Part shown: positions 23,587-38,534 of the stretch, one piece after another
Position numbering within the stretch: position 1 is the first letter of the stretch
Layout of the letters: each line of letters opens with the position of its first letter
DNA from: Astropecten irregularis
Taxonomy: Eukaryota; Echinodermata; Asteroidea; Paxillosida; Astropectinidae
Assembly: GCA_963971285.1 (NCBI GenBank)
Contig: OZ020248.1
Span: 2,418,001 to 2,482,000, forward strand
DNA length: 64,000 nucleotides
Reading direction: 5' to 3'
Notes under the pieces: generated by a model
Seen by the model: only the letters and a program-made list of their open reading frames with translations
Databases searched by the model: none
What the model was told of the DNA's origin: nothing
Position numbers and translations under genes: made by a program

Positions 23587-26021
23587 GCCGGATTTACAGG
23601 TGTGTAAAGTTCTACCAGAAGGCACTGACATGTGTCGACACAATTTCAAACCCGGTGTGGTGGTCTCAGCTGTCCCCAGGCCTGACATAGCCACTAGCCG
23701 GACATAGCATGCCACTTATAAACGGACGACTTTTCGGTCGTGCGCAGAGATGGCATAACATATTTTTTTACCGGGAGATAACTGAGACCACCTCACCGGA
23801 AGAGGGTCACTATTTAGAAAGTATATCAAAATTAAGATGGCTTAATAGAGGTAATAGTATACTTTGGTTTTTGTCAAAGAAATGCAGATTCATATAGGTA
23901 AACATATTTTCCAGTCCCATACGGTGCGGCGGTGCCCACTTTTTGAGAAAACAGTGGAAGACGTTTAAGGAATTTTAAAATCTATTCACATGCAGGAGTT
24001 TCTCCTGAGAACAAATTTTTTTTGACAATTTGTCTTTTCTTGGTAAAAACAAATACAGCATTTCATTTCAATTATTACGGTATGTGTCTCTACTGGGCAT
24101 TTTGAAATGCAAATGACTTGTGTATAGCCTAAAACTAAAAGATCAAAATAATTTGACCCATTGTTTGCATTCTTTTCCCCCTTTGTTCTGTGTGTATTCA
24201 GAATTTCAGACGAGTAAACATTTGTGTTCGAAAATTGGGCTCATATTTTGATCCATATACATGTAGGCAGAAAAGCTTCACTTAAATTGATGAAAATAAT
24301 TGTCTATGGCAAACTGACTTGGATTTCCCTTTGGAAATATAATACATGTAATATAATGAAAATCCCTATTTATTAACAGCGTAGATAACGTGTGCATGCC
24401 TATATTTGTTTTGACAGTGGCGCATACAACTGATCTTTATTATGATTATAGGCTAATCATATTTTTTTAAACAATCTAAATGTGAACATAATAATTATTT
24501 TGGAGATGTTAAAATTATTAAATTGTATATTTTGCTATTAGAATTATCTCGTTTTGCACTTTGAAATTTTATTTGGTTTCGTGTGATTTGGTCTTTCTTA
24601 CCCCTTTCTTGTTCATAAACTATAGGATCCCATAGGGTATAGATGTGGCACTGCATTGTTTCTAATGGCTTTCAAAGACGGTCACAGGACAGCACTCACA
24701 TTTTGTCCAATGCACAATGTACATGAAATAGTAAGCCTGTACAAATTTGAGCTCAATCGGACATCAGTTCTGAGTTCCGAGAAAATAGTTATTTTAATTA
24801 AATTTTTCCTGAAAACAGTTTGGATCTTGGGGTAAGATCAAAATCATTCTTTATGTTTTATAAGAAAAGTTGAGTCGGGTTTTCGCTAATTGTCTTGCCA
24901 GTCACTCAGAATGTCCGATTTAGCTCAAATTTTCACAGGTCTATCATTCATGTACATGTACATGTTTGATCAGTCAAAGTGAGTGAGTGCTGTTATGTGA
25001 CCTTCACCAATCATGTATTATACCTTTAACGTTAACTAGGCCTACAGAGAATGGTAACATACATAACAGAAATGTTTACAGATTTACATATAACTTTTAG
25101 GGTATGAATATGGTGCTGGTAGAAACATACCGTTCAAATATTTCCGCCGAAACTTAATGGTGCAAAGTTATCCAGAAATTATTAAAACAAAGACCGAAAA
25201 CAGTTTTGATCTCAGGGTATGATCAAAACCATGCATTCGTTATGGTTTATAAGGAAAATTGAGTCGGGTTTTCGCAAATTTTCGTGACTCAGATGTCCAA
25301 TTGAGCTCAATTTTTCACAGGTTTATTTTTTGCATCAGGAGCGAAATCATGATTTTCCAGGGGGGGGGGGGCGTGGAAATATAATGCGCCAATTCAATAA
25401 CGACGGATGCATTTTAGGGCGATCAAAGCTAGGTTATTTTGTCTCCCCTTTTTTCCTTCTCTGTTTGAGTCTTTCTCCCTCCCTATATGTATTTTGTTTT
25501 TATGAAAGAAATCATAACTTTTATATTTTTTTGGCTGGAAGAAAAGGGGGCGTGCGATCCCCACGCCCAATGGATCCGCCCATGTTCATGACATGTACAT
25601 GCAGTATCAAACAACCTTTACTAATCATGCCATTTTAAAGTGGTATTTTCTTGACTCGGTGATAATATTTGTGTCTATAAACATTTAAAAACGAACAAAT
25701 GCCCGAAAAGCTTTACTGTTCTGTATTTCTAGTTGTCTGACCGAAAGAAATGTGAGCAGTTTCACTATCAAACTTTTACATGGTTCCCGCCAAATATGTA
25801 TTATTCAAATGTGATATAACTTGGAAACCAGCCAATAACCAGTAGTGCTAGCATACGGCTGCGTTCTTTTAGCTCCAATGGGGCAGCCCTGACCTGGGAA
25901 TGGTCGCATTTACTGCACAGGACAAGCAACAGTGCCGAGACGAGGTTGACTGGGGTCGATTCGTGGAAACTATACGAACGCACCTAGGCATATTGCATGA
26001 TGGGATGCATCACTATCCAAA
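23587..26021. other. Intergenic region, oxidoreductase gene to NDUFAB1
   Basis: 23605-23650 repeats part of the preceding gene's 3' coding end (shared block CAGAAGGCACTGACAT). 23850-24070 is a fragment of the AGGTAG MITE family. 24640-25340 holds decayed copies of the AGGGCATGTACAACATTGG family in both orientations (GAGCTCAAATTTTCACAGGT blocks). An 11-G run lies near 25361-25371. A MITE relative (25857-25985) occupies the NDUFAB1 promoter side. No supported gene. Confidence 0.55.
25857..25985. mobile_element. Diverged MITE next to NDUFAB1 start
   Basis: Carries GCTGCGTTCTTTTAGCT at one end and CGAACGCACC at the other. It shares the internal GACGAGGTTGACTGG block (opposite strand) with the element at 20804-20932. 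It ends about 36 bp before the NDUFAB1 ATG, so it must contribute 5' UTR or core promoter sequence. Confidence 0.6.
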
Positions 26022-28344
<2,323 letters not shown>

Positions 28345-28410
28345 ATGCATAGGTAGGAGGTCTCACATCGCTAGTGTGGGGGAATGTAATTAATGAATTC
28401 CTAATTTGCA

Positions 28411-28548
28411 GTGTTGGAGTACTCGTACTCGAACTCGAACTCGAGTACAACTCGAGTACCACTAAGTACTTGGCCCGTACTCGGTCATAAGTACTTGGAA
28501 AAAACATGTACCGGTACTCGGTCTGTACTCGTAATTTCGTACTTATAA
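28411..28548. mobile_element. Lone end of the CGAGTAC hAT-like element
   Basis: Starts CAGTGTTGGAGTACTCGTAC and carries the GTACTCG/CGAGTAC repeats of the 931-bp element at 19833. The other end is missing. Confidence 0.65.
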
Positions 28549-28775
28549 CAGTTTTAAACTTTTTTAAATTCCATTATTCATTAATTCTGTTCTTTCTTGC
28601 TTTTATTTTGCAGATTGTTTTTTTATTTCAGACTTGAAAGACGTAGCATTATTGTTGAGTGGAAGCAAGTTCCCCCATAGTCAGGAAGCATGGTGTGCAG
28701 AAAGAGTGAGAGAGATCGGACGAATTCAAGCCATTCATGCTCACATGATGTCAATAGCCTCTAGCTAGACCTACA

Positions 28776-29009
28776 TGGGACCAATTTCATGGCGCTGCTA
28801 AGCACAAAAGTTTGCTTAGCTTAAAAATGTCTTGCTCACTCAAACAAAACACCGTTAGAAATTTCATTTGATGTTCATGGTCAGTGAACAACAGCCAAAG
28901 AACAATCACAAGCGATGTGGAAATTTGCTTGTTAACCCTGTTTATATTGAGACAGAAATGTCACGCTGAGCAAAATGCTTGTGCTAAGCAGTGCCGTGAA
29001 ATTGGCCCC
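28776..29009. mobile_element. MITE family 'GGCCAATTTCAT' copy
   Basis: Left GGGACCAATTTCATGGCGCT, right CGTGAAATTGGCCCC. Confidence 0.8.
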
Positions 29010-29313
29010 TGATCTCTTCATCAACTGGACTCAATGACCCAAGCCTTTCTTGATTGATGTTTGTGTTCACGTAATTTACACCAATTTTGAGTCTCTTAAT
29101 TTTAGAAAAATTTAAACTGATGTTTGTGTGTGCTATTCTGTTACTTTAGGAAGAATCTTGTTGTATTTCACACATTGCATTGCAGATTATATTGTGCATT
29201 GGTTGTTTGAGCCTGACTTGTATATGGTGGACATCCATGCCTAAAGCCGTATTAAATGTCAAAAACCATCGCTTGAATTTACGACTTCAGTCTTCCTCCT
29301 AGTATTTAGTCCT

Positions 29314-29529
29314 GGGGCCAATTTCATGGAGCTGTTAAGCACAAAAAAATAGCTTAGCACAAAATGTCTTGCTCAATAAAACAAATCACTATTAAAAATT
29401 TGATATTCATGGTTAGCAAGCAACAGCCAAATAACAATCACAAGCGATTCACAACACATGGACATTTGGTTGCTGAAATTTCATGGTTAGCAAATTTGTT
29501 GTGCTAAGCAGGGCCATGAAATTGGCCCC
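29314..29529. mobile_element. MITE family 'GGCCAATTTCAT' copy
   Basis: Left GGGGCCAATTTCATGGAGCT, right GGGCCATGAAATTGGCCCC. It lies about 300 bp from the previous copy. Confidence 0.8.
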
Positions 29530-30301
29530 TGATGTTTAACCCTACAACACCCTCTCCAAATCTCCCGCCCCTTCCCGCCCCGCTTTCGTCATAAACAATC
29601 TTGGTAATATGTTTGTTTCATGTATACCAAGGGGTAGTAGCGCGGACGGCAAATTTCATGGAAGCTAGTAAGCATGACAAAATAACCCGAGCGCGGAACC
29701 TTTGCAGAGTTCCAAAAAATCATTCTCTGCCCAAAAAACAGTGCTTTTGTCAACAAGCTGTCGCCCATTCGTGGTGTCCGTGTTGCAATCCAGACAAAAA
29801 CAGAACTAGTTCTACTAGACCTATGACCCAGTCACCCCAGGGGCCTAGTGAATTGAAACCCAGTGAAGCAACAGTCACATGGATCATTACTTAATTAAAA
29901 ACCAAAATATAAATAGTATCAGGAAGTTGCCGCTAAAACAACAATTCAGTTTGGATTAGGTTTAGTACCCGCCAGTACTTATTTCCTTATTGCATATCAA
30001 TTACACTACAGAAATAAATCACCAATTGCATAAAGTATGATTAATATAAGGCATTTGAAGTGTTGTAGGGTTAACAGTTCAATAAACGTGTATTAAATTG
30101 TCGAATTGTATGCACTGCAGAAACATGTTGTATTCGGTCCATTAATTTGCTTTTTATCCAAAAGTGATACCTGAGGTCTCATCTGGTGACCAGAGACAAA
30201 GGGACTGAGACAAAGGACACAGTCATCAAAATACAAATTCTGTTTCGTCCTCCCAAGTTATAAATGTGAGATTTGACAAGAAGGGGCTTGGTTAGTAAAT
30301 G

Positions 30302-30510
30302 TGCCAATTTCATAGAGCTGTTGAAGTACAAGCTTTGCATGAAACGTCCTCCTTGATCAAACAGGATTACCATGTGATTTTCATGTGACGTTTACTGTTT
30401 TTAATTTGTATTCAGCCATTGTTTGCTTAGCAGAGTTTTGGCTGGAATACTGATTTTATTTACCAAGGTTTTTGGTGCTTACTGGTAAGCAGCTCTATGA
30501 AATTGGCTCC
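30302..30510. mobile_element. MITE family 'GGCCAATTTCAT' copy
   Basis: Left TGCCAATTTCATAGAGCTG, right AGCAGCTCTATGAAATTGGC. Confidence 0.8.
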
Positions 30511-31280
30511 TGTTGGTTGGTCACAAATTGCTAGCAATACTCTTCTCCCCTGCGTTGTGGGAAAAGGGTGAAAATCAGATGACTATATGGTCGGATAAAC
30601 AAATGACAGCTGAGCCAGTTGATAGAGGTGGGGGCTGCTTTACACATTAATGGTTGGATTAATTTCAGTAGTAGGTCTGGTTGAATTCTACGAGTGGGGA
30701 TCATTTTGAAGCAAGAAACCTAGACCAATTATTTGCAGTTTTTTATTCACGTTGCCCTTTTCAACCTGCCCATTACATGTATGTAATTATTGCCTCAATG
30801 ACTTTGTTTGATTAAAAATTTGATCATAATCTATAATTTAATCACTCCTTCCTCTTCCCTAAATTGGCTTCAACCCAGCGAGCATGCTGTTTGCAGGATG
30901 TCATCAACACTCATGTGATTATGTACACGAGACATATTGTAAATACGTTTGCAACACAGTTTGAAATCTCTCATATCATGACCAGTGTTTCCTTTATCTA
31001 ACTCAAGTCTTTACATCTTCAATTCAATTGTGAGGTTTAGTTGAGCCAAGTTTTGTGAAAGAGAGTAATCCATTTTTGCTCTTGTATTAAAATACAAGTT
31101 TTACTTGAACATATACATCAGAAGCTACCGTACATTTACAGTATTGCAGCCATACATAATCATGATTTTTTTTTCTTCTGAAAAACCGGACGTCACTTGG
31201 TTAAGTAATTAGTTCCACCGACTTATGCAAATTGGTTGATTTGGTCAGTCTTTTGTGAAAGATTTATGAAAACCTATACG

Positions 31281-31519
31281 GCCAATTTCATGGAGCTGTT
31301 AAGCACACAAAAAAGTTTTGCATAAAATGTCTTGCTTAATAAAACAAACAACCATTCAAAATTTCATTTGATATTCATGGTCAGCGAGCAGCAGCACTAA
31401 AGAACAATCACAAGCGATACGCAACACATGGACATTTGGTTGTTAATCCTGCTCTTCTTAAGGCAGACATTTCATGGTTAGCAAATGTTTTGTGCTAAGC
31501 AGGGATGTGAAATTGGCCC
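31281..31519. mobile_element. MITE family 'GGCCAATTTCAT' copy
   Basis: Left GCCAATTTCATGGAGCTGTT, right GCAGGGATGTGAAATTGGCC. Confidence 0.8.
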
Positions 31520-32672
31520 TGGCAGTGATAAGATAATAATCCATTAAGATTGTTTCAAATCTCCCAGTTTTTCTCAAAATTGTGGTGACAAATGTTGTTT
31601 TCAGTGAATGATAATACAAAGTTAAAGAAAAAAGAGATTATTTAAGAGTTGTTATTTCATTGTGTGTGATTGTATAATCTTTGTAAGGTGAGATTCCTGT
31701 AAGATGTGAAATGCATTAGTAAAACGACCTGTTTGTAACTACATGCATAGATGGCGTCTTAGGAAAGATTTGGATTTGCAAGAGCCCCGATTCCAAATTT
31801 CTGCTCTCGTTTAAAAACACTCTTCAAGAGGATTTGCTTGTATCTGGGCGAAAATACAAGTTAAAGGTACCGTACCGTCAGGCATGCAACTTTTCCTCGG
31901 ATCAGCTGATTTCCTCATTTTTCACTTCACTCTTATGCCATTGAAAAGCGAAAAACACTGTACAAAGTATGGTAAAGATTGGAATTTCCTCTTTTTTTGG
32001 GGGGAAGGCCAAGTTGCACGTCTGTACCGTACAACATACTGAAACAGAAATGGTCGAAGAATTATTCGGCACGTAAAACTTTATGAAGATAGTGCTGGTA
32101 GAAACATACCTTTCCTCCTGAAATGCTGTATTTATCTAGAAATTAGTCAAACAAAGACCGAAAACAGTTTTGTTCTCGGGGTAAGATCAAAACCATTCTT
32201 TATGTTTTATAGGACAAACGGAGTCGGGTTTTCGCTATTTTCTCGTGACTCAGATGTCTGATAGTCAGCTCAAATTTTCACAAGTGTATTATTCCATGTA
32301 CATGTTTGATCAGACAAAGTGTGAGTGCTGTTCTGGAAACATTTACCAATCATGTAATATACCTTTAAGAGCCAGAAATTAACTTTCCAAGGAAGCAATT
32401 TCAGTGTTGAGTGCCGTAATTTTATGATGGGAAAAATACATATAAAACAAACATCGCGCAAACGAATTAAGACAGGAGAAAATTGCCATTCTGATTGTCA
32501 TTCTTGCTGGTATTCGATGCCCTGTAATAAATCATGTCATTGACAATGGACGGATTATGTTTTCCGGTTAGGCACTGAAAATTATAATCAGTAAGGGAGG
32601 TTTGAGTCGCGTCATTATACTTTAAATCCCACCGGGCTCCATGTTGATCCGGGGTTCTCAGTCCCTGCCAGT

Positions 32673-32910
32673 GGCCAATTTCACTGCTCTGCTTAGTTCG
32701 AAAATTTCTAACCATGAAATTTCTGTCTTTCTATAAACAGGATTAACAACCAAATTACCATGTGTTGTGTATCACTTGTGATTGTTCTTTGGCTGTTGTT
32801 CGCTGGCTATGAATATCAAATGGAAATTTGAATGGTGGTTTGTTTTATTGAGCAAGACATTTTTTGCTTAGCATTTTGTTTGTGCTTAACAGCTCCATGA
32901 AATTAGTCGC
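32673..32910. mobile_element. MITE family 'GGCCAATTTCAT' copy, diverged
   Basis: Left GGCCAATTTCACTGCTCTGC, right AACAGCTCCATGAAATTAG. Confidence 0.7.
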
Positions 32911-33086
32911 TGATCTCGTGTGAGTCTCAAGTAGGGGCCTACCAAAATTATTATCTGGGCTGTTCCTTAGTCACCGGTTTTCAAATTTGTTTAGTCTTCC
33001 TTCTCTTTTCCTAAGGGGCACGCTTACTTCTTAGAAATATCAAAATACTGTTTTCGGTTATCTCTACAAGAAATGGCAAATAAACT

Positions 33087-33087
33087 A

Positions 33088-33118
<31 letters not shown>

Positions 33119-33145
33119 AACACCCAACAAACAAACAAACAAACC
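33087..33145. repeat. Simple repeat (ACAG)n then (AAAC)n
   Basis: Seven tandem ACAG units followed by an AAAC-rich tract. Confidence 0.85.
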
Positions 33146-34104
33146 CCCCAAAAGAAGGACCTGTTTTCCTGGTCTCGGTTATTTAATTCCTTGTTGTGAG
33201 AGTTACCTATAATATAGTATTTCCACTCTGGTATAGTGTTAGCAGAAACTCAATATCAAAGGCAATCAAAGACCAACCAATGTATTTTTAGGGCAACAGT
33301 TCTGTATTATAATCGGTCATAATTTCCCCTTCCCTGTATTCAGTCTTGAAGAACGGAAATTCCCTGCTTCAGTACGACTACAAAGCAATGCATTGATTGT
33401 TGAAACCGGGAAGTTGAACATGGAAATTATAATTTTGTTTCGTTTTCTTTTTATAGATACAATTTTTAAACAATATGATTACTTCCTCACCGTACAAGGA
33501 ACTTCGAACGGTTGTTTACATTAAGTTGCGCATGACAAATTCATTTCGATGGTAACCATCTAGTGTACGTATGTTGTGAACGGTAGATGCGGGTATCAGG
33601 GAATTTAATGACAGTTCTGTTGATCCAGCCATTGTCTCTGTTTCGATAAAATCTCAGTTTCCTTTTGTGGCGTATATTTCACAATAGACTGGAAGGTCTG
33701 CCCGACAGCCGAACTTGGCGCTCATGATGAATGCTGCCTTTATACTCCGTATACATGTACACACTCTGAGAATTTGGACAGTATTCCAGTCTACTACTGC
33801 ATTTTCTGGGCATGTTTTCTTAAATGACGGGGAAGTTGAAAAGAAGCCGCCATTATGCTGTCGACCACTTAGGCATGAGAGAGACTATTTGTACACTTGT
33901 TTTGACACCCCGATTTTCTCTCTCATTTATGTTGCTGTGGCAATCTGATTGTCTGCGTTGATGTTAAGACGAGCAAGTTTTTTTTCCAAATTAAAATATT
34001 CTAACTCCTCTGATCGAAATCGATCTCGATCTGTTGGTTGTGTTTGTTTTTTGAGAGGACTATAAACTCCGAAGATTATTATAAACAACAGTATACGCAC
34101 CAGG

Positions 34105-36727
34105 ATGGATTCTCACGGAGAACGTCTTCTTAATTCCGAGTCCGATTATCCTTGGTACTGCGGTTTGCCCGACGATGACTTTCCTGGGCCCGGTTCAGGC
34201 TCCCGGCGACCCACCGAGGCTAACCGTTGCACCATACCGGCCTCGTCGTGCCGGTCTCGCCGTACCCACTGGCCGTGGTTCGTGTGGTTTCTGCTGAAAC
34301 TCCTCGGTCTGTACAACCGACGACCTGCCGTGACCGGCCGGCGTCTCTGCCTCGAGTGCCGCTTGGTCGCCTCCGAGAAACGTGCCGTCATCAGGGGAAA
34401 CGGGGTAGCGGAGTATCTGTACCTGGGCTCGGAGGAGGAGGAGGATGACTACAAAGCCGACAGCTGGCAAGCAGGAGATGCTAGGAGTCACCCCAACGGG
34501 GAAGTAGAGCTCGGACAAGGTTTCGTTTCATCCGAACCGTGTGTGGTGTGCCAAAGCCAATGGTGGGACGGGCAGGGCAAGCACAGGCCGTACACTGAAG
34601 AAGAAATAGGTACGTTGAATTGGCTCCAGTAATTATGCTGTCAAAACGTTTAATGATACCAAAACAAAAATCATTAAATCTGCACCGAATTTTTTAAAAC
34701 ATGATATTATTATTGCTATGGCTATTCAATGGGAATTGAAGAGAAACCGAGTAGACTTTACCAAGTCGGGTTTCGTTCTTGCTTGTCGTAGGAAGAAAGC
34801 TGGGGCCAAATCAATGGAGCCCGTTAAGCACACAAACAAATGCTGAGCACAAAATGTCTTGCTCAATCAAACCACCATTAAAAATTCCATTTGATATTTG
34901 TTGAGCGAACAACAGCTTAGGAACAACCACAAGTGGAAATTTGGTTGCTAATTTTGCTTGTATTAAGACAGAAATTTCATGGTTGGCAATTTGTTGGGCC
35001 AAGCATGGGCCGTGAAATTGGCTCCTGCTTGTACGCTCCCAGAGACCGATTTCACCAAGTCATCGTAGCTTATCAATCGTAGGACTTGTGATGCATTGAA
35101 ACCCTATGTAAGACAAGTAGGATACGATGGGTTACCCTTCGTAACTCAAGTTACGATCGATCGTAGGAATTCGTGAAATCGACCCCAGGTATACTTATTG
35201 GATCGTAAAACCTTTTCAGAAGAGAGTTGATTCGCACAATCCCGGTTGAGAGTGCCCAATAACGAGCCATTCAGATAGCAACCATGAAAGTCCGACTTGG
35301 GTCAAGTCTAGTAAAATAGCGGCCAGCATATGAGGGGGAAGTGATGCCAGTGTTCACAAAGATTTCCGATTTATCTTTAAAATGAGTTGTTCATGTTTCC
35401 TTAGTATAGTAACTAGCATTGGTGACATCATACTTTGCTTAGCAATATTAAGATTGACACGCATGTTGCGATCTCTCTTAGCCTTTCGTTAATTCGTGCA
35501 CAGGTGAGAGTAGGGGTGAATTTATGGAAAGACAATTTTGAGGTGAAAGAAGATGATGGCAAACTAGGGCAATAGTTAGCACAAGAAGGGAGAATTATGA
35601 GAAATGAGGAAAGATAATAAAAGTCAGTGGACCTACATTGTCAAGACTTTGAAGAATCTTTGCCTGGATTTTATTTATCCACAGGAATCAAGAGATGGAA
35701 CCACTACGGGAGTTCCGCGCTGTCAGTGGTTTGGCATACCCTTATAATCGGCCTGAATATTGTTCACTTTGCACCCTACTTGGACAAGTATTGGGGCAAG
35801 GTTGACCAGACTGTTGACCTTGTCATCTACGGAGGATTCGTTCTGTTTCTCATCTCCGTTCCACTTCTCTGCCTGACAGCCAACATCCTGAACATGCTGA
35901 AGAGTTGTCGCGCAAGGCGCTGGTGTTACAGTTGGTCGAACGCATTGGGCGTCCGCTACATCGTCAAGCGGCTGCAGCACCTGGGGTTGAGGGAGCGCGG
36001 CCTTCCCTTGAAGGCCTTCCTGATGGCGTGCATCGTGTGGCCCGTACTCAACAGCGGTTGGAGGTTTGCACTGTACTACTTTGTGTTCCATAAGGGAAAG
36101 AGCGTGCAAGTGAACATCTCCCTGTTCGCCTGCTCTGCCGGCATGCTTGTCTGGGCGGCCTTCTGCTACCTGGTGGCAATGATGCGGCTGTCCTTTCAGA
36201 GGCAGCTGGAGATGGAGTTGGCCTTCCTCCGCAAGCACGTCGGAAGGCTGGATCGATGTCGCCAGCGCCTGGCGACGTGCATGGAGGACCTCGGCAGCCT
36301 GGGCAGTCTGGTCTCCATGTGGATCATGTTCACCATAGCCGTTTCAACGTGGGGCATCGCCACCCAAGTCTACTTAGATTACAAATTTCAGGACCAGATG
36401 TACAACAAGACCTTCCACACCGGCCAGAATCTGGACCAGCTCATCTGGTCGGAGAACGCCATGTTCCTGCTGCTGCCACTGTTCGCGGCTGGTGGCTTGG
36501 ATCTCAACAGGCTGTGGATCCAGTTCAGACGTCGCATCGTGGAGCTGCAAGCTGGTGGCAAGGGAAAGAGGCTGGACACGTTTTGTGAGAAGATCCTGGC
36601 CTACTGCAGCGAGGATCCGCCCGTCAGGAACACCGAGACAATGACGTTGCTGGTCTCTGCGCTCGGCCTATGCCTTGCCGTGGAGTTCAGGGAGATAGAC
36701 GCCTTTGATATTGACAAATATACATGA
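34105..36727 (+). CDS. Seven-transmembrane protein, probably gustatory-receptor-like
   Basis: Two exons, 34105-34609 and 35685-36727 (TGA), in phase (ATA G | GA ATC): 515 aa. The first 170 residues are hydrophilic with an acidic stretch (EEEEDD) and several Cys. Seven hydrophobic helices follow at about 180-200, 214-236, 278-303, 312-334, 375-398, 424-445 and 486-502. Basic residues fall mainly in the loops after TM2, TM4 and TM6 and before TM1, so the N-terminus is predicted to be cytosolic, as in insect and echinoderm gustatory-receptor-like (Gr/Grl) proteins and opposite to GPCRs. TM7 has a T...EF pattern (TLLVSALGLCLAVEF) loosely like the Gr TYhhhhhQF signature. There is no DRY or NPxxY. 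Start context is CAGGATGG, with a TATAAA-like sequence about 40 bp upstream (near 34062). Both exons are much richer in GC than their surroundings. Family placement is by topology only. Confidence 0.6.
34802..35025. mobile_element. MITE family 'GGCCAATTTCAT' copy in the 7TM gene intron
   Basis: Left GGGGCCAAATCAATGGAGCC, right GGCCGTGAAATTGGCTCC. Confidence 0.75.
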
Positions 36728-37039
36728 AAAGCTTTGCCCTACATCAGCAAACTTCATCCCAATCTCTTCTGCAAGTCGCGCATCTTATATGTTTGATTGT
36801 ACAGAAAATTATATTTTGCGAAAGGAAAATCAGACTAATTCACCCTCCACAGGCCATAATATATATCAACTCATGAAAATTATTGTATTGAGTTAAGTCC
36901 GGTTCATACGTACGTCATGTGAATTCTCAACTTCATGCGAACATTTTGTTGCGAATATCCAATTGTATGCTGCATTGAGTAAAACCTCGTTAACAAAATC
37001 TGTTGAAAAGCATGCATCTGATTATTTTATTATATCATC

Positions 37040-37336
37040 AGTGTTATCAGTGTCAGCTGCTTGTCCCGACCACCAGATCAAAAATGGAACCAGTCCTGCT
37101 ACGCCCTGTATCTGAGCCGCCGTATGAATCAGGCAGATGCCTCCCGATTCTGCGCTGGCAAAGGAGGCAGCCTCATCGTGCCGAATTCACAGGCCGAGAA
37201 TTATTTCACCTGGAGGATGGTGATGGAAGAAATTGCCCAAGCGACACATGCGAGCGGTCACATTATGGATCGGCTGCCAGCGTGAATCTGCCAACTCCAG
37301 CTTCACGTGCTCTGACGGCAAAAGAGCAATGACCTA
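37040..37336 (+). pseudogene. Truncated, frameshifted C-type lectin fragment
   Basis: 37078-37330 matches the CTLD of the downstream lectins (NQSCYALYLSRRMNQADASRF, then FCAGKGGSLIVPNSQAENYF). It lacks a signal peptide and the first domain Cys. The frame shifts near the block around 37260-37275, because the conserved W-I-G-C-Q-R-E region is read one base out and ends at a stop. The C-terminal half is missing. It is an isolated relic 4 kb upstream of the cluster. Confidence 0.85.
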
Positions 37337-37825
37337 ACGAGAACTAGAAAACCGCGGCCACTTCAGAAAGAATGAACTAATACCATAAAGATGCACGATG
37401 ATATAAACTGTGTGTGACAGATGTGAAAAGTATAAGCAACATCAAAAGAATCCAGAACTTTGAGATTAATTTTTTAATAAGAAGAGTTGCTTAGTTGTAG
37501 AAAGTACATTTTTAATGGTTAAAAACAATTTTAAATCTCTTAATATGTACGGGATGCTATTGTAAACCATTATCATTATATCGGTATAGAAGCGCATTAT
37601 CATTTTGGCGAATTGTTATTGTGGTCAGTACCTACATTGTCTCCGGAATTGAGCGAATATAAGCCATTTTCTTTCCTAACGAAGCGAAATTCCCTCAATT
37701 TTTCGGGAAAAATAACATAAATCTTCGAGCAGATGTCGAACTATTCGAACAAAGTATTATGGTGTACATGAATATTTACTCTATTCGGTAATAAGCATGA
37801 TTTTAAGTTTGTTCACTGGATCATA

Positions 37826-38053
37826 GGGCGTTTACGAAACGGAGGCTCAGGCTCTAGCGCTGTCGTCCATCATCCATCATGCTGAAAATTATAGGTTGTG
37901 ATTTTTCATTGAAGCTGAAACTCTGTTTTCCTTTTCAAACCAGAGTATCTACTTCCGAACCGCAGCGAAAAGCCTCTATTTTGATACCTGTTATTTCCTA
38001 ATGGATTCAAGAAATGGAGACGGAGCATGAGCCTCCGTTTCGTAAACTTGGCC
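37826..38053. mobile_element. Hexamer-family MITE copy
   Basis: Ends GGGCGTTTACGAAACGGAGG and (bottom strand) the same GTTTACGAAACGGAGGC core. The hexamer part is almost absent. Confidence 0.75.
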
Positions 38054-38534
38054 ATTTTTATTACTTGCTCCCAAAGATGACGTCTCAGAAACAGCGCCCT
38101 CATCCAGCGAAAATTAAGGTCAAACATAGCAAATTGAAAGAAAATTACACTCCTTTAGCTTAAACTCATCACATCACTTCAGATTAGAAATAAACAAATT
38201 CCTTCCAAAGCTAAAGCTAAATTCATATTCACCTCTCCGTGCTTAATATTAATTATGAATAAATTAATTATTAATCCCTAGTCATTATTAACATTGTCCT
38301 CCGACAAATCACGGCATTTGAACACTTGTTATATCTTGTGCTGAGTTTTTAATAACATAATTATTACGGTAGTTCCACCACTGTATCTTTGAGCAAGTTT
38401 GATGATGCCTCAAAATTATCATGGTGACATTATTTAGCATCAGTGTTCGTCAGTGAGTACCGTAGTAGAATGTGATACTCAGTCTACTGACTGGTTCCAC
38501 AATGACATTCCAGGTAGTTGTTTAGTTTCCTTAA

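Larger units (their letters stand above)
28345..34104. other. 5.8-kb gene-free, MITE-rich intergenic region
   Basis: Contains the NDUFAB1 3' UTR and then a lone hAT-like end (28411-28548). Five common-family MITEs follow: 28776-29009, 29314-29529, 30302-30510, 31281-31519, 32673-32910. A decayed AGGGCATG-family element lies at about 32030-32369 and a simple repeat at 33087-33145. Small open frames (for example near 29601 and 33715) have no recognisable domains. Confidence 0.6.

Noticed and set aside
29601-29894. 97-residue Cys-containing open frame
   Set aside because: No signal peptide, domain or conserved splice context that I can recognise, and it sits in MITE-rich intergenic DNA.
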